Source: Ctena decussata
Taxonomy: Eukaryota > Mollusca > Bivalvia > Lucinida > Lucinidae
Length of the DNA stretch: 64,000 bases
Reading direction: 5' to 3'
NCBI GenBank assembly: GCA_963989385.1
Contig: OZ022511.1
Coordinates: 1,674,001 to 1,738,000, forward strand
Part shown: positions 49,880 through 60,600 of the stretch, one piece after another
How positions within the stretch are numbered: the stretch's first letter is position 1
Layout: every line of letters starts with the position of its first letter
Notes under the pieces: model-generated
Seen by the model: only the letters and a program-made list of their open reading frames with translations
Database searches by the model: none
What the model was told of the DNA's origin: nothing
Translations under genes and position numbers: made by a program

Positions 49880-52060
49880 GACATCTCCTTTAAGTAGCGC
49901 AGCGGCAATAGCGCTTCTGATAGTAGCACAGCGGCAATAGCATTACTTCAGAAGACAACCCCTGATACTAGCGCAGCAGCAATAGCGCTACTTCAGAAGG
50001 CAGCCTCTTTCAACAGCGCAGCGGCAATAGCGCTATTTCAAAAGACTTCCCCTTGTAACAGGGCAGCGACAATAGCGCTACTTCAGAGGACATCTCCTTA
50101 ATGTAGCGCAGCGGCAATAGCGCTACTTCAGAAGACATTCCCTTATAGCAGCAGAGCAGCAATAGCGCTACTACAGAAGACAGCGGCTTTTAGTAGCGCA
50201 GCGGCAATAGCGCTTCTTCAGAAGACGTCCCCTTATATTAGCGTAGCGCGAAAGCGCCACTTTAGAAGACATTCCCTTATAATAGCGCAGCGGCATTAGC
50301 GCCACTACAGATGGCAGCCCCTTTTTGTTGAGCAGCGCCAATAGGGCTACTTCAGAAGACAGCCTCTTTCAACAGCGCAGCGGCAATAGAGCTAATTAAA
50401 AATACTGTCCCTTTTAACAGGGCAGCGACAATAGCGCTACTTCAGAAGACATCCTCTTATAGTAGCGCAGCGGTAATAGCGCTACTTCAGAAGACATTCC
50501 TTTATAGTAGTGCAGCGGCATTAGCGCTACTACAGAAGACAGTCATTTTTAGTAGCGCAGCGGCAATAGCGCCACTTTAGAAGGCATCTCCTTATAGTAG
50601 CGCAGCGGCAATAGCGCTACTTCAGAAGACATTCCTACGCTTCTAGAGGGAGAAGTCTTCTTATGTGGTGCTAATGCCGCAGCGCTACTACAGGAGGAAG
50701 TGTCCTGAAGTGGCGCTGATGCCGCTGTGCTTCTACGGGGGGGGGGGGGGGTGAAGTCTCCTGAAGTGGCGCTAATGGCGCTGTGCTACTAAAGGGTGAA
50801 GTCTCCTGTAGTGGCGCAGATGCTGCTGCGCTACTACAGGGGGAAGTCTTCTTAAGTTTCGCTAACGCCGCTGCGCTTCTACAGGGGGGAGTTTTCTTAA
50901 GTGGCGTTAATGCCGCTGCACTACTAGAGGGGGGGGGGGGGGGGTTCTTAAGTGGGGCTAATGCCGCCGCACTACTACAGGGGGAAGTCTTCTTAATTGG
51001 GGTAATGCCGCTGCACTGGAGGGTTAGGCCTCCTTAGCTGGTGCTTATGCAGTAGTGCTGGTTCTGCTGTGCTGTAGAAAAATGATATCTTCAAAAAAAA
51101 AATTCGTAATTTCTTACATGAAAGAATAACGCGAAGAGTCTGATTAGACTGGGCAGATGCCCAGGCTGATCTGAGTCTGCGCTGAGCGCACAACCACTTT
51201 GTTGGTTTTCTCGCGTCACGGATCAAATGCAGTTAATATTTTCTTGTCTTCCGATCCGTCGGATTACGGATTACAGATGGCAGCCCCTTTTTGTTGAGCA
51301 GCGCCAATAGGGCTACCTCAGAAGACAGCCTCTTTCAACAGCGCAGCGGCAAAAGAGCTAATTCAAAATACTGCTCCTTTTAACAGGGCAACGACAATAG
51401 CGCTACTTCAGAAGACATCCTCTTATAGTAGCGCAGCGGTAATAGCGCTACTTCAGAAGACATTCCCTTATAGTAGTGCAGCGGCATTAGCGCTACTACA
51501 GAAGACAGTCATTTTTAGTAGCGCAGCGGCAATAGCGCCACTTTAGAAGGCATCTCCTTATAGTAGCGCAGCGGCAATAGCGCTACTTCAGAAGACATTC
51601 CTACGCTTCTACAGAGAGAAGCCTTCTTATGTGGCGCTAATGCCGCAGCGCTACTACAGGAGGAAGTGTCCTGAAGTGGCGCTGATGCCGCTGTGCTTCT
51701 ACGGGGGGGGGGGGGGGGGGGGTGAAGTCTCCTGAAGTGGCGCTAATGGCGCTGTGCTACTAAAGGGTGAAGTCTCCTGTAGTGGCGCAGATGCTGCTGC
51801 GCTACTACAGGGGGAAGTCTTCTTAAGTTTCGCTAACGCCGCTGCGCTTCCACAGGGGGGAGTTTTCTTAAGTGGCGTTAATGCCGCTGCACTACTAGAG
51901 GGGGGGGGGGGGTTCTTAAGTGGGGCTAATGCCGCCGCACTACTACAGGGGGAAGTCTTCTTAATTGGGGTAATGCCGCTGCACTGGAGGGTTAGGCCTC
52001 CTTAGCTGGTGCTAATGCAGTAGTGCTGGTTCTGCTGTGCTATAGAAGAATGATATCTTC
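49880..52060. repeat. Minisatellite of about 60-bp units, orientation switch and 965-bp block duplication
   Basis: From about 49880 to 50630 the unit is AGTAGCGCAGCGGCAATAGC + GCTACTTCAGAAGACATTCC + CTTAT. From about 50640 the array continues in inverse sense (TACTACAGGGGGAAGTCTTC, AAGTGGCGCTAATGCCGCTG), with G-runs. Block 50309-51270 is repeated as 51274-52232, including a half family A MITE in each copy. The Ala/Leu-rich open frames are repeat artefacts. Confidence 0.9.
51131..51225. repeat. MITE family A, copy 10 (half)
   Basis: GCGAAGAGTCTGATTAGACT ... CTTTGTTGGTTTTCTCGCGT; the left half is absent. Duplicated with its block at 52093-52188. Confidence 0.85.
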
Positions 52061-52092
52061 AAAAAAAAATCGTAATTTCTTACATGAAAGAA

Positions 52093-52188
52093 TAACGCGA
52101 AGAGTCTGATTAGACTGGGCGGATGCCCAGGCTGATCTGAGTCTGCGCTGAGCGCACAAACACTTTGTTGGTTTCTCGCGTCACGGAT
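52093..52188. repeat. MITE family A, copy 11 (half), duplicate of copy 10
   Basis: Same breakpoints as 51131-51225, which shows that the block was duplicated after the MITE was truncated. Confidence 0.88.
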
Positions 52189-52232
52189 CAAATGCAGTTA
52201 ATATTTTCTTGTCTTCCGATCCGTCGGATTAC

Positions 52233-53279
52233 GTCTCAGAGTCCCTTGAAGTCCGTGAAAAGGGTGGGGTAAAGGTGAGACCTGGAGGAAGAAGAGGGAG
52301 CGGAAGCGTGATCGGTTATGAACATATTACATAATTGCTCATGTGCAGACCCAATAAAACAGAGTCTGCTGTTTTCGTTTTGTTTTGGTGTGTTCCTTGA
52401 ATTCATATATTGCATATAGTCACAAGTCTCTGGGAGATGTTCGAAGGAGACGGCCGCTGATTGACCCTGCACACCCATGCCAAGACTCAATCTTCCCGGG
52501 TGTTTAGGGCAGTGTGTGCGGGGACTGAAACTGCATCTGACACCGAGAACACCCCAACAACGGTTTGGGCAAGCGTGTGCGGGGACACTCTGCATGCGAC
52601 TCCGAGAAAGTCTGCAATGTTGTAGTTTCTTAATAAGGTTATTTGTCACTTTTACAGTGCATGTCTTCAATAATTGATTTCCATCATACATGAGATAATG
52701 GTTCAGTCTGACTCTTCAAATAAGTTCATACTATTTGTGGTCACTGTGACCTTTATTTCATGGTTCACTGATTTTGCCTTGTATCTCCAAAACTGTTTAA
52801 GAGATTAAAGCATCATACTTGGCGGTGTTAAATGCTGTACGGCGGCCGTAAAACTCGCCCCATGCTTCATAAAAATTCCCTCTATATTTTCCTGTCCTTT
52901 GTGACCGTTTGTACATACAGGCCAAAAATATCTACGAATACGTAAAACAGTTGCACCTACCTAGTACTTGTACCCAATGTGCTTCAAACCATAAATGCAC
53001 ATCAGGAGGGAGACAGAGGACGAGGTGGTAAGACAATATTAAAGAGTGGACAGGGATGGACTTTGCCAGCATAACTAGGACAGCTGAACACAGGATCAGG
53101 TTGAAAAAGATTGTTGCAAGCCATCTGTGGTGCCCCAACGATCTTGAAAGGTTATAGAATAGAATAGAATAGAATAGAAAAGAATGTGACTTTAGGCTCA
53201 TTTTGGCCTTTTTGAAAATAGAGGTTTGTTTACAACTATGCTAGGGGGCATGGACGCCGGGTGCTACACATTACATTAC
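52233..53279. other. Intergenic sequence with a pentanucleotide microsatellite
   Basis: An (AGAAT)n run lies at about 53155-53182. A 151-codon minus-strand frame at 52236-52691 has no recognisable domain. No gene called. Confidence 0.45.
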
Positions 53280-53505
53280 TGACTCAGGATATTACCGCCC
53301 TTTTTTTTAGGAGAAACAAATTTTGTGACTTTCTGATTGCTTCCATGGATGACAATTAAAGCCCTTCAAAGAAGGGGTCTACTCTTAAAGGAAAGAGTTT
53401 GCTCCTATGTGAGCAAATTCTTTTTTAAGAGTAGATCCCCATTCAGATGGGATACAAAAATGAAAATGGAAGTTGCTTCCCCTGAAAGTGTAGCCATTCA
53501 CAAGT
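53280..53505. repeat. Palindromic repeat family B
   Basis: Inner hairpin CTCTTAAAGGAAAGAGTTTG / GCAAATTCTTTTTTAAGAG; right end TTGCTTCCCCTGAAAGTGTA. Confidence 0.75.
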
Positions 53506-53564
53506 TAATAGAACCAAGTCTGATGTTTTCGTTTCAACTGATTACCGTTTCTGAAACTATATTT

Positions 53565-53800
53565 GAGCAGCGACACAACAAAACCAACAATATGGTTGTG
53601 CGCCCAGCGCAGACTCAGATCAGCCTTCGCATCCACCCAGTCTGATAAGACTCTTTGCTAAGCGCTTAAAGGGTAGCTACGGGTCCAAGCTACCTCCATG
53701 CGGACAGCGACGACTCTCATCAGACTGGGCGGATGCCCAGGCTGATCTGAGTCTGCGATGGGCGCACAACCACATTATTGGTTTTCTTGTGTCGCGGCTC
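53565..53800. repeat. MITE family A, copy 12
   Basis: GAGCAGCGACACAACAAAAC ... GGTTTTCTTGTGTCGCGGCTC; full length with GGTAGCTACGGGTCCAAGCTACC loop. Confidence 0.9.
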
Positions 53801-53924
53801 ATTTGTCTCCATTAACTGTGATAAACTTGTTCCGTCAGGCCGATGTGAAATTGCGTAAGCTGGTAATGAGGATGACAGAATCAAAATCAAGGATAAAAAG
53901 TGCAAACCGGCCATTACTGTGAAA

Positions 53925-54043
53925 TGAAATTATTTGCCCCTAGGAGAGCAAATTCTTTCCTTTAAGAGTTGATCTCATTGAGAAGGGAGGCAAAAATGAA
54001 AATGCAGAGTTTCCTCCTCTAAAAGCGTATGCATTCACCTTAA
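53925..54043. repeat. Family B, right half
   Basis: GAGAGCAAATTCTTTCCTTT with AAGAGTTGATC and CTCCTCTAAAAGCGTATGCATTCACCTTAA. Confidence 0.65.
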
Positions 54044-54770
54044 CACGCAGTTATTCAACAACTGTTTAGGTCTAAAATCAAACGAACGAAAACAACGGCT
54101 GCATGTTGAACTTACTAAACATATCAAAAACGTGGTGTAGGCCGGTCAGTTCAGCTTATTGCACCTTTGACAGTGATTGTGAGAATAAGGTAAAAGTATG
54201 GAGTTAAGATGGGAGTAACTCCTCTTTTAGAACAGTCTCCTAAATAAAACGAATTGCTACCAGAATAAAGGTGTGTTCAGACCAAGCCACGTGGCAGGGG
54301 AGCGAGGGGGGGGGGGGGAGCAAACTCGACCTCATGACCTCTGAAGTATGAGTCCATCGTTAAACCCTCCCGGCCAACATGTCCGAACACTGAATCTTAA
54401 AGTCACGAGGACATCCTTGCGAAAGTAGATTTTCGGTTTCCATAGCATCCGTAACTAAAATATGTTTATAATACGCAGTGCTTGTATTCCAAAAGGTAGA
54501 TAGAATAACAGGTTTGGAGTAAAAGTTCTGGCTTTGCCCTCAATCTACTGAATATCCTACTGTTGTAATTGATTAGATCTGACAAGCTTAAATGAATAAG
54601 TTCTGAATAGTAAGCTCTTTTGGAAGCAAGGAATACACCTAAGAAACGGAAATAGCAGACTCGGTTTAATTGAGTCTGTCAATGACCAGTAATGAAATGT
54701 GTAACACCGGCCATGCCCCCCTAGCACCGTTTAAAAGACAGGGATGGTACTATATAAGGAGGGTTAACTT
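54044..54770. other. Intergenic, with a G-run and a possible degenerate tRNA-like segment
   Basis: A G-run lies at 54307-54318, next to CTCGACCTCATGACCTCTGA...CCTCCCGGCC, which reads in reverse like a decayed SINE head. Not certain. Confidence 0.35.
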
Positions 54771-54973
54771 CAACGATACCATTCTTGGACGGACACTCGG
54801 TGCCAAGAGCGTGCAACTATGGGAACATACCGCTAAGCCACTTGGGGGACGTCGTTAGGAGAACTGAACTGTACTGAACGGTGCCATTCTTGGACGGACA
54901 CTCGGTGCCAGATGTGTGCAACTATGGTTACGTACCGCTGAGCCACTTGGGGAACGTCTTTAGGAGAATTGAA
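54771..54973. repeat. Tandem duplication, period about 104 bp
   Basis: CCATTCTTGGACGGACACTCGGTGCCA occurs twice, each followed by a similar GTGCAACTATGG...CCGCTRAGCCACTTGGGG segment and TTAGGAGAA(C/T)TGAA. Confidence 0.88.
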
Positions 54974-55486
54974 TAGAAAAGAACAATGTCATTCTGTCTC
55001 TTGGTCACTTATTGTCAACACCTCCAGTCAGCCAATAAAATGGTGCATAACTGGTAATTCTGGTCCACTGGTTGGTTGCATAAATTTTCACACCTCCCGA
55101 CAGAGAAGTCCTGTCTTTCAACAGAACTGTATTTTCAACATGACTTTAAATGAACTTAAAGATCCCAAAGGGCCAGAAAATATACTTATCTGCACTATGA
55201 TGGTGTACGGGGAGACGTTCAGTAATGCAAATGAGAACACTTTCAGGGGAGATAGATCTTGTTCCTTTCCGAACGGTAACTTCTCTGAAAGGAAAGAATT
55301 ATTTGTCCCCCATAGGAGTAAATACTTTAAGTAACGCCTATCTGTTTGGAACGGAATGTATTTTCGAGAAAAGCAAACTGGGAGTCACAGAATTGTTTTT
55401 CAGCCGTGCTTGGGCTGTGATTGGTGGGTGAGGTGAGGAAGAGTGGGTTAGAAGGATAGTGTATGGTTGTTGTTGTTGTTGTATTA
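54974..55486. other. Intergenic, nothing recognised
   Basis: Contains a family-B-like fragment (TTTCAGGGGAGATAGATCTT, AAAGGAAAGAATTATTTGTC) near 55240-55330 and a (TTG)n run near 55465. The 121-codon frame has no domain. Confidence 0.4.
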
Positions 55487-55690
55487 TTGCTTTACGTCCA
55501 CACCAAACAGCTATGGTCATAACTTAACCATACTATTCCTGAGGTAGGCTCAGACCTCCGAAGCGGTTAACCAGTACAAGTGCACATACTTTCACCAGTA
55601 ACTGACAACTTCCCGCAAGGGGAACCGAAAATGAATGGCCGGGCCGGGTATCGAACCCGGGACCTCTGGCTCTTGATTAAGAGGTTTGCG
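55487..55690 (-). repeat. tRNA-derived SINE (family S1)
   Basis: Minus-strand head with B box GGGTTCGATACCCGGCCC and the S1 body (CTAAGCGG-like GAGGTCTGAGCC, ACTGACAACTT in reverse). Confidence 0.78.
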
Positions 55691-55801
55691 GAGGTTTCGC
55701 CACTAAACAAGTTCGCCATCGGAGGTTTCGCCACTAAACAAGTTCGCCACTGGGAGGTTTCGCCCCCTGAGAGGTTTCGCCACTCGGAGGTTTCGCCCCA
55801 A
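55680..55801. repeat. Short tandem repeat of GAGGTTTCGCCAC units
   Basis: Five GAGGTTTCGCC starts in 120 bp, two followed by ACTAAACAAGTTCGCCA. It directly abuts the SINE head. Confidence 0.88.
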
Positions 55802-56016
55802 GACAATATTATCTTACCTTTAGCTAAGTGTTTCCAGTTTAAACATCATGTGAAAGCAATTGGTTAGGTATCCAGACCACACCACAGGGGGGGGCGCTTT
55901 CATTATGGTCCACTTTATTTAAATAATCAGGTTTTAAAATAGCTATACACAGGTATTATGTAGATGGGTAAAAGTCTTTTAAAAGTCTATACATTAAAAA
56001 GTCCATATTAGGAAAT

Positions 56017-56312
56017 CTAGTTCCCCTCAGAGGCACAACCCTGAACGGGTGATGGCGCTAATCCCATGATGTTCGAACACCGGCGAAGAAGTGCTGAGAC
56101 AGTTAGTTCACCCTTTTCGTATTTGTCCCATATGTCAAACAGCATTCCGTGGATGTTGCTGTACTGCTTTCGCTGAATTTTGCTCAGCATATTTTCTGAG
56201 ACGGCACGAATTTGTCTGTCGATGGTCTTCGCTTCTGTATGCAGTAACGGAACGAGGACGTAGAATGGCAATTTAGCGTTTCTCGCCCTTGTATTGAGAC
56301 GTCTGTGCCAGC
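56017..56312 (-). pseudogene. MULE-transposase-like terminal exon
   Basis: A minus-strand frame runs from acceptor ctattttcag at 56313-56315 to TAG at 56017. It starts GWHRRLN and continues with a helix-rich segment (LPFYVLVPLLHTEAKTIDRQ, then RKQYSNI and LFDIWDKYE). From memory, an NN-x-EGWHRRLN opening followed by this layout is the C-terminus of MULE/ISXO2-like transposase proteins, common in invertebrate genomes. The upstream catalytic exons were not found. It may be a relic of a spliced transposase gene or the end of a domesticated one. Confidence 0.6.
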
Positions 56313-56489
56313 CTGAAAATAGATGTAATAGCATTTTATACTGTGTCAGGCCTTACAATGTGAAGAAGTAATACAATTTTTTTTTTATCATTTTTAATAT
56401 CATTACGATTATATATTATTCGTACCCTCGACGTCATTATTTGTTCTAACAGTCTCTCCGTAAACAGTCCAGTCCAGATGCGCTACCAA

Positions 56490-56752
56490 ATGCGTTACGC
56501 AGCACATCTACATCTACATCTATCGATTAAGTACATGGTCAATATTGGCACAGTCGCACTAAGAACAACCTTAAAACATTTGTGCTGGGAGGTTCTTAAG
56601 TACAGTTAAAATCAGATAAAAACATGTTGTTCACAATCACGGTCTTAGGACATCTGCACTGACAAGGAGCTTGAAGTCATCCAGAGTCGGTGCAGATATG
56701 ACCTTGGCAGGCAGACCATTCCCGAGACGGACTGTTGATGGAAAGAAGGATC
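56490..56752 (-). pseudogene. LINE 3'-end fragment (RT C-terminus and tail)
   Basis: Read on the minus strand from 56750: SFFPSTVRLGNGLPAKVISA, then TLDDFKLL to a stop near 56643. This is the typical end of a jockey/CR1-type RT, where W-N-x-LP is expected; here Gly replaces Trp. A 3' UTR and a (GATGTA)n tail near 56500 follow. Confidence 0.72.
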
Positions 56753-56825
56753 CCTAAGGATAAGAAGGATACCATACACTAAGGAGCACGGCTTAGTGTA
56801 TGGTAGAGTAGGGTAGTGTATGGTA

Positions 56826-57258
56826 GGGGTTACTAGAATTACCGGAATACACCTTATTACCGGAATATACCGGAATACACCAAAACAAACATTTTCATTA
56901 TCAAAATTAACTTAAATATTGGTAGGATAGATAAATAAGAACTATTTCCAGCTCAGATATTGATATTTTTGCATCTGTAGTGAGAATAAATGGGACAGGG
57001 TATCGGCCTTTGATAGGTATCACTGTACTGATTGCAAGCTGGTTAGGGTCTTTGTATGGGTCAGTCACTTGCCGGTTTTTACATGCAGCTGTTACTAAAA
57101 GACATATTTTGGAAAATATTACATTTATTCTGAGAATATTATAGTGTATTTCGGTAAATAAAAATGTGTATTTTGGTATATTCCGGTAGATTCCGGTATA
57201 TTCCGGTGTATTTTGGTATATTCCGGTAATTAGGTGTATTCCGGTATTTCTAGTAACC
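56826..57258. repeat. Palindromic MITE rich in ACCGGAATA
   Basis: GGTTACTAGAATTACCGGAA at the left and TTCCGGTATTTCTAGTAACC at the right. The arms carry several TATTCCGGT repeats and share AAAATATT...CATTTATTCTGAGAATA-like inner sequence. Confidence 0.85.
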
Positions 57259-57507
57259 GGTATGGTAGGGTGCGATATGTTAAGGTATGGTAGGATATGG
57301 CTAATGAATATAACTCTTATCGCGTCAGTTAGGAGGAATATAATGGTGGAACACTAATTACTCCGTGTATTATAAGTGCCGGTTTAAAAAAAATAAGCCT
57401 ACACGCCTCCCGTTGCACGGCTATAATGCAGATAGTGTGTATTGGACACGATATTCGCACGGCCAGCTTCTCAGACACTTGTTTCCGGTTCCGTTAATGG
57501 TGGAGAA

Positions 57508-57681
57508 ATGGATCTTCTTCGAAGTATTCTGAATCCCGATCCAAAATTAATCATTAATGCTGTAAAATCTGTAGTTGTTCCTCATTACATTGTCAATATA
57601 CTTCTTGCCTGTTCATTTTATGTCCTTAAATCGGTTCCTCCACTTTGTGAATATCTGTTTGACGACTGTTCGATTGAGCTG
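57508..57681 (+). CDS. TMX2: TMX2-like exon 1
   Basis: 58 codons, MDLLRSILNPDPKL... to donor GAGCTG|gtgagt. Upstream, ACTTGTTTCCGGTTCCGTTA contains a TTCCGG (ETS-type) site and no TATA box, as in many housekeeping genes. Confidence 0.87.
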
Positions 57682-60600
57682 GTGAGTTAACCTCTAATGA
57701 AATAGTGGGTGGGGTACCGTTTTAATTTCTTTTTTGCCTTTTTCCACCTTTTCTTCTTCATTTGATTGAGCATTTCTGATACTGTTTAATAACAGAAGTT
57801 TCTGGCTTATAGCTGATGAGGATGGGGTTACATGAGAGATGGGGAAATTTGGTGCTGTACAAAATTGCGAAATCCTAGCCAGAGCTGAAGAATTCTCTTA
57901 ATTTTCACTGTAAATTTCTCATTCATCAGCTATGACCAAGAGTACAGAGAGAGCAAAGAAGCGTGGTAGCTCAGTGGTTAGCGCACTTGCCTCTGATGCT
58001 AAAGGTCCCGAGTTCGAACCCGGGTAATGGCGTTTAATTTCGGTGTCCAAACACGCTTCCTTAATGTCATTGGCAGGGATGACATTAAAAAAAGTGGGCC
58101 GTCCTTCGGATCGGACGTTAACTGGAGGCCCCCTGTGCAGTGAGAGACATCCCCTGTGCAGGTTAAAGATCCCTTCTGTAGTTACATGGCTACAAGGAGG
58201 TTCATCCTGCAAAACTGGAGTGTACATCGTACACCTGCTCATAATCCTCGAGAGAGGGTGTAGCAGTATAGAAAGAAAGAAAGAAAGAGTCAATATTTTG
58301 CCATCAAAGACGTGTTCTAATCCCCCAGCAAAAGCTACTCATCTGATATGCAGGGCTCAGCCTAGATCTCTTACAGAGGGATAAGTTTGAGAAGTAAGGA
58401 TCCAAATTCTGCATTTTTCTATATGGAGAAATCAGCCAGTTTGCAGTGACTTTTTCTCCCAAATTGCATCCTTAGCTGAGCTCTGGACATGGCCTGCAAA
58501 AGATCGGAATTTCCAGACGTGCACAGTGCTACATATACATGGCCTATAAAAATATAAAAAAAACATGGTGAGAAACAATGAGCCTGTGTCATGCAACTGA
58601 ATTTGATGCCTTCCTGTTTGCATTTTTGGATCCTATGGGAAATATATATTGGGAATAGTAACAACTCTATTGGGAATAGTAACAGCTATAAAAAGATGCC
58701 GGGCTGTGTAGCGCAATTTGTAGGGCCAGAGGTCCTGGGTTGGATACCCGGTCCGGCCACATACTTTCATTTCTTCTTCTGCTAATTCAAGAAGGGCAGT
58801 TGTCAGTTACTGGTGAAAGTAAATGCACTTAGTACTGGTTAACCACTTAGGAGGTTTAAGCCTGTCCAGGAATAAGTGTGGTTAGGTTAACTGACTGTCC
58901 CAACATGACCTTACATGTAGCTGTTTACCGTGGACGTTAAACAATAACACAACAAGCTCCAAAGTGCACCTAGTCAGTAATGTAAGACATCTATATATCC
59001 TTCTAATTATATTTTGCAAAACATGCTGTCAAGTGTCATTCTCCCTGAGGGCACTACAGAAGGAGTTGACAGACCAGCTGTCAAATAATCTTAGTCTCTG
59101 AAATATATGGTCTCCTGTCAAGTTTTGTGTTGCTTCATACTCTAGCATTACCACATTTATCCAGGTATTCAAACTGTCTGCTACAGTGAAATATATTACC
59201 CTAACCATATAAGAAATGCCTCAGGGCATTGCTGTTCACAGGTCATTATATGACTTTCTTAGTACAAAATTTTGGCAACTGATTACAAATTTTGTTGTTC
59301 TCAAACCAATCTTGATGGAATTTGACATTGTCTACTTTACAGCTGACCTCAAAGAGTGATTTTCAAATGAACAAATCACTCTTAGAGCTGATCTATTTCT
59401 AAATATATAAAGTGGTCCTTAAGGCCTTCACGAGAGGTCTAATATGCCCTGATTACTACAGTCTCCAGTAATTCAGAGCTATAGCTAAGAGGAGTATTTG
59501 ATGATAATTGAGGTATAATTTTTCTTATTTCTCAATTTATCCATATACGTTTTAATACAGAATTAACAAAAGATATCCTAACTATCACCAAATACTCTCT
59601 CTTATCTAGAGCTGTGAATGACGTTTCTAATTTCTCCCATCCTTGCGCCCAGTCGGTTAGCACTACCGACTTTTGATCACATAGTCGTGTGTTCAAGTCC
59701 CACTTGAGGCGAGATTCTGAGCCTGAACAAAACCTTTCATTATAAGGTGCTTCAAATAAGAAGGGGTACAGTAACTGGGATAATTTTCCATACTTTCCAT
59801 AAAAACATAATTATGTTGTGACCTGTCGTTAGAACAGTCTTTGATGAGGCATCAAAACATATGTTTTCATTGAGAAATAAGAAAAATTATCTTTGAATTA
59901 TCCCTACCCCTACTTATCTGAAGCTCTGTTCATAATGCCCATCCCTTATCTGAAGCTCTGTTCATAATGCCCATCCCATCGTCCTATTATGACTAAAATA
60001 CTGTTGAGAAGGATGTCAAACTGCTATGTCATCTAGCATCCTATGTAAAATCTTAAACAATAGATATAACAATTTCATGTTTTAAAGATATGAGCTGCGA
60101 CATGAGAAAACCAACAAAGTGGTTGTGTGCCCAGCGCAGACTCAGATCAGCCTGGGCATCCGCCCAGTCTGATCAGAGTCTTCGCTGTCCACATGGTGTT
60201 AGCTTAGACCCTTAGCTACCCTTTAAGTGCTTTGCTGATGCCCATGCTGATCTGAGTCTGCGCTGGGTGCACAACCACATTGTTGGTTTTCTTGTGTCGC
60301 GGCTTATATTTTTCCTTTGCCAAATAATGTTCTTCTTTTCTTTCAGAAACAGTGGGAATGGCTGACGTTCTTAGGGTGTATCATTGTTCTGAAGAATAAA
60401 AAACAAGGTAGTTTACTGTAAAATGCTAAAAATTCGGACCTAAAATAATTACCATCAGAGCTCTAGATAAGAGGGAGTATTTGGTGATAATTAGGGATAA
60501 TTTTTGTTAATTCTGCATACAAACATATGTTGTGACCCCTCATCTGAACCGTCTCGACGAGTCGGTTCAGATGAGGGGTCACAACATATGGTTTCGACGA

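Noticed and set aside
50783..52005. Ala/Leu-rich open frames (83-84 codons, twice)
   Set aside because: Repeat units of the 60-bp minisatellite and its block duplicate.
49880..52060. CRISPR array
   Set aside because: Units are contiguous tandem copies without unique spacers and the genome is eukaryotic.
52236..52691. 151-codon minus-strand frame
   Set aside because: No splice context, no recognisable motif, and another frame is open on the opposite strand; chance is more likely.
54300..54375. Reverse-oriented tRNA-like segment
   Set aside because: Only short matches to a B box and anticodon arm; too degraded to call.
57958..58033. A tRNA gene (good A and B boxes)
   Set aside because: The acceptor stem does not pair and a SINE body with a (AAAG)n tail follows directly.
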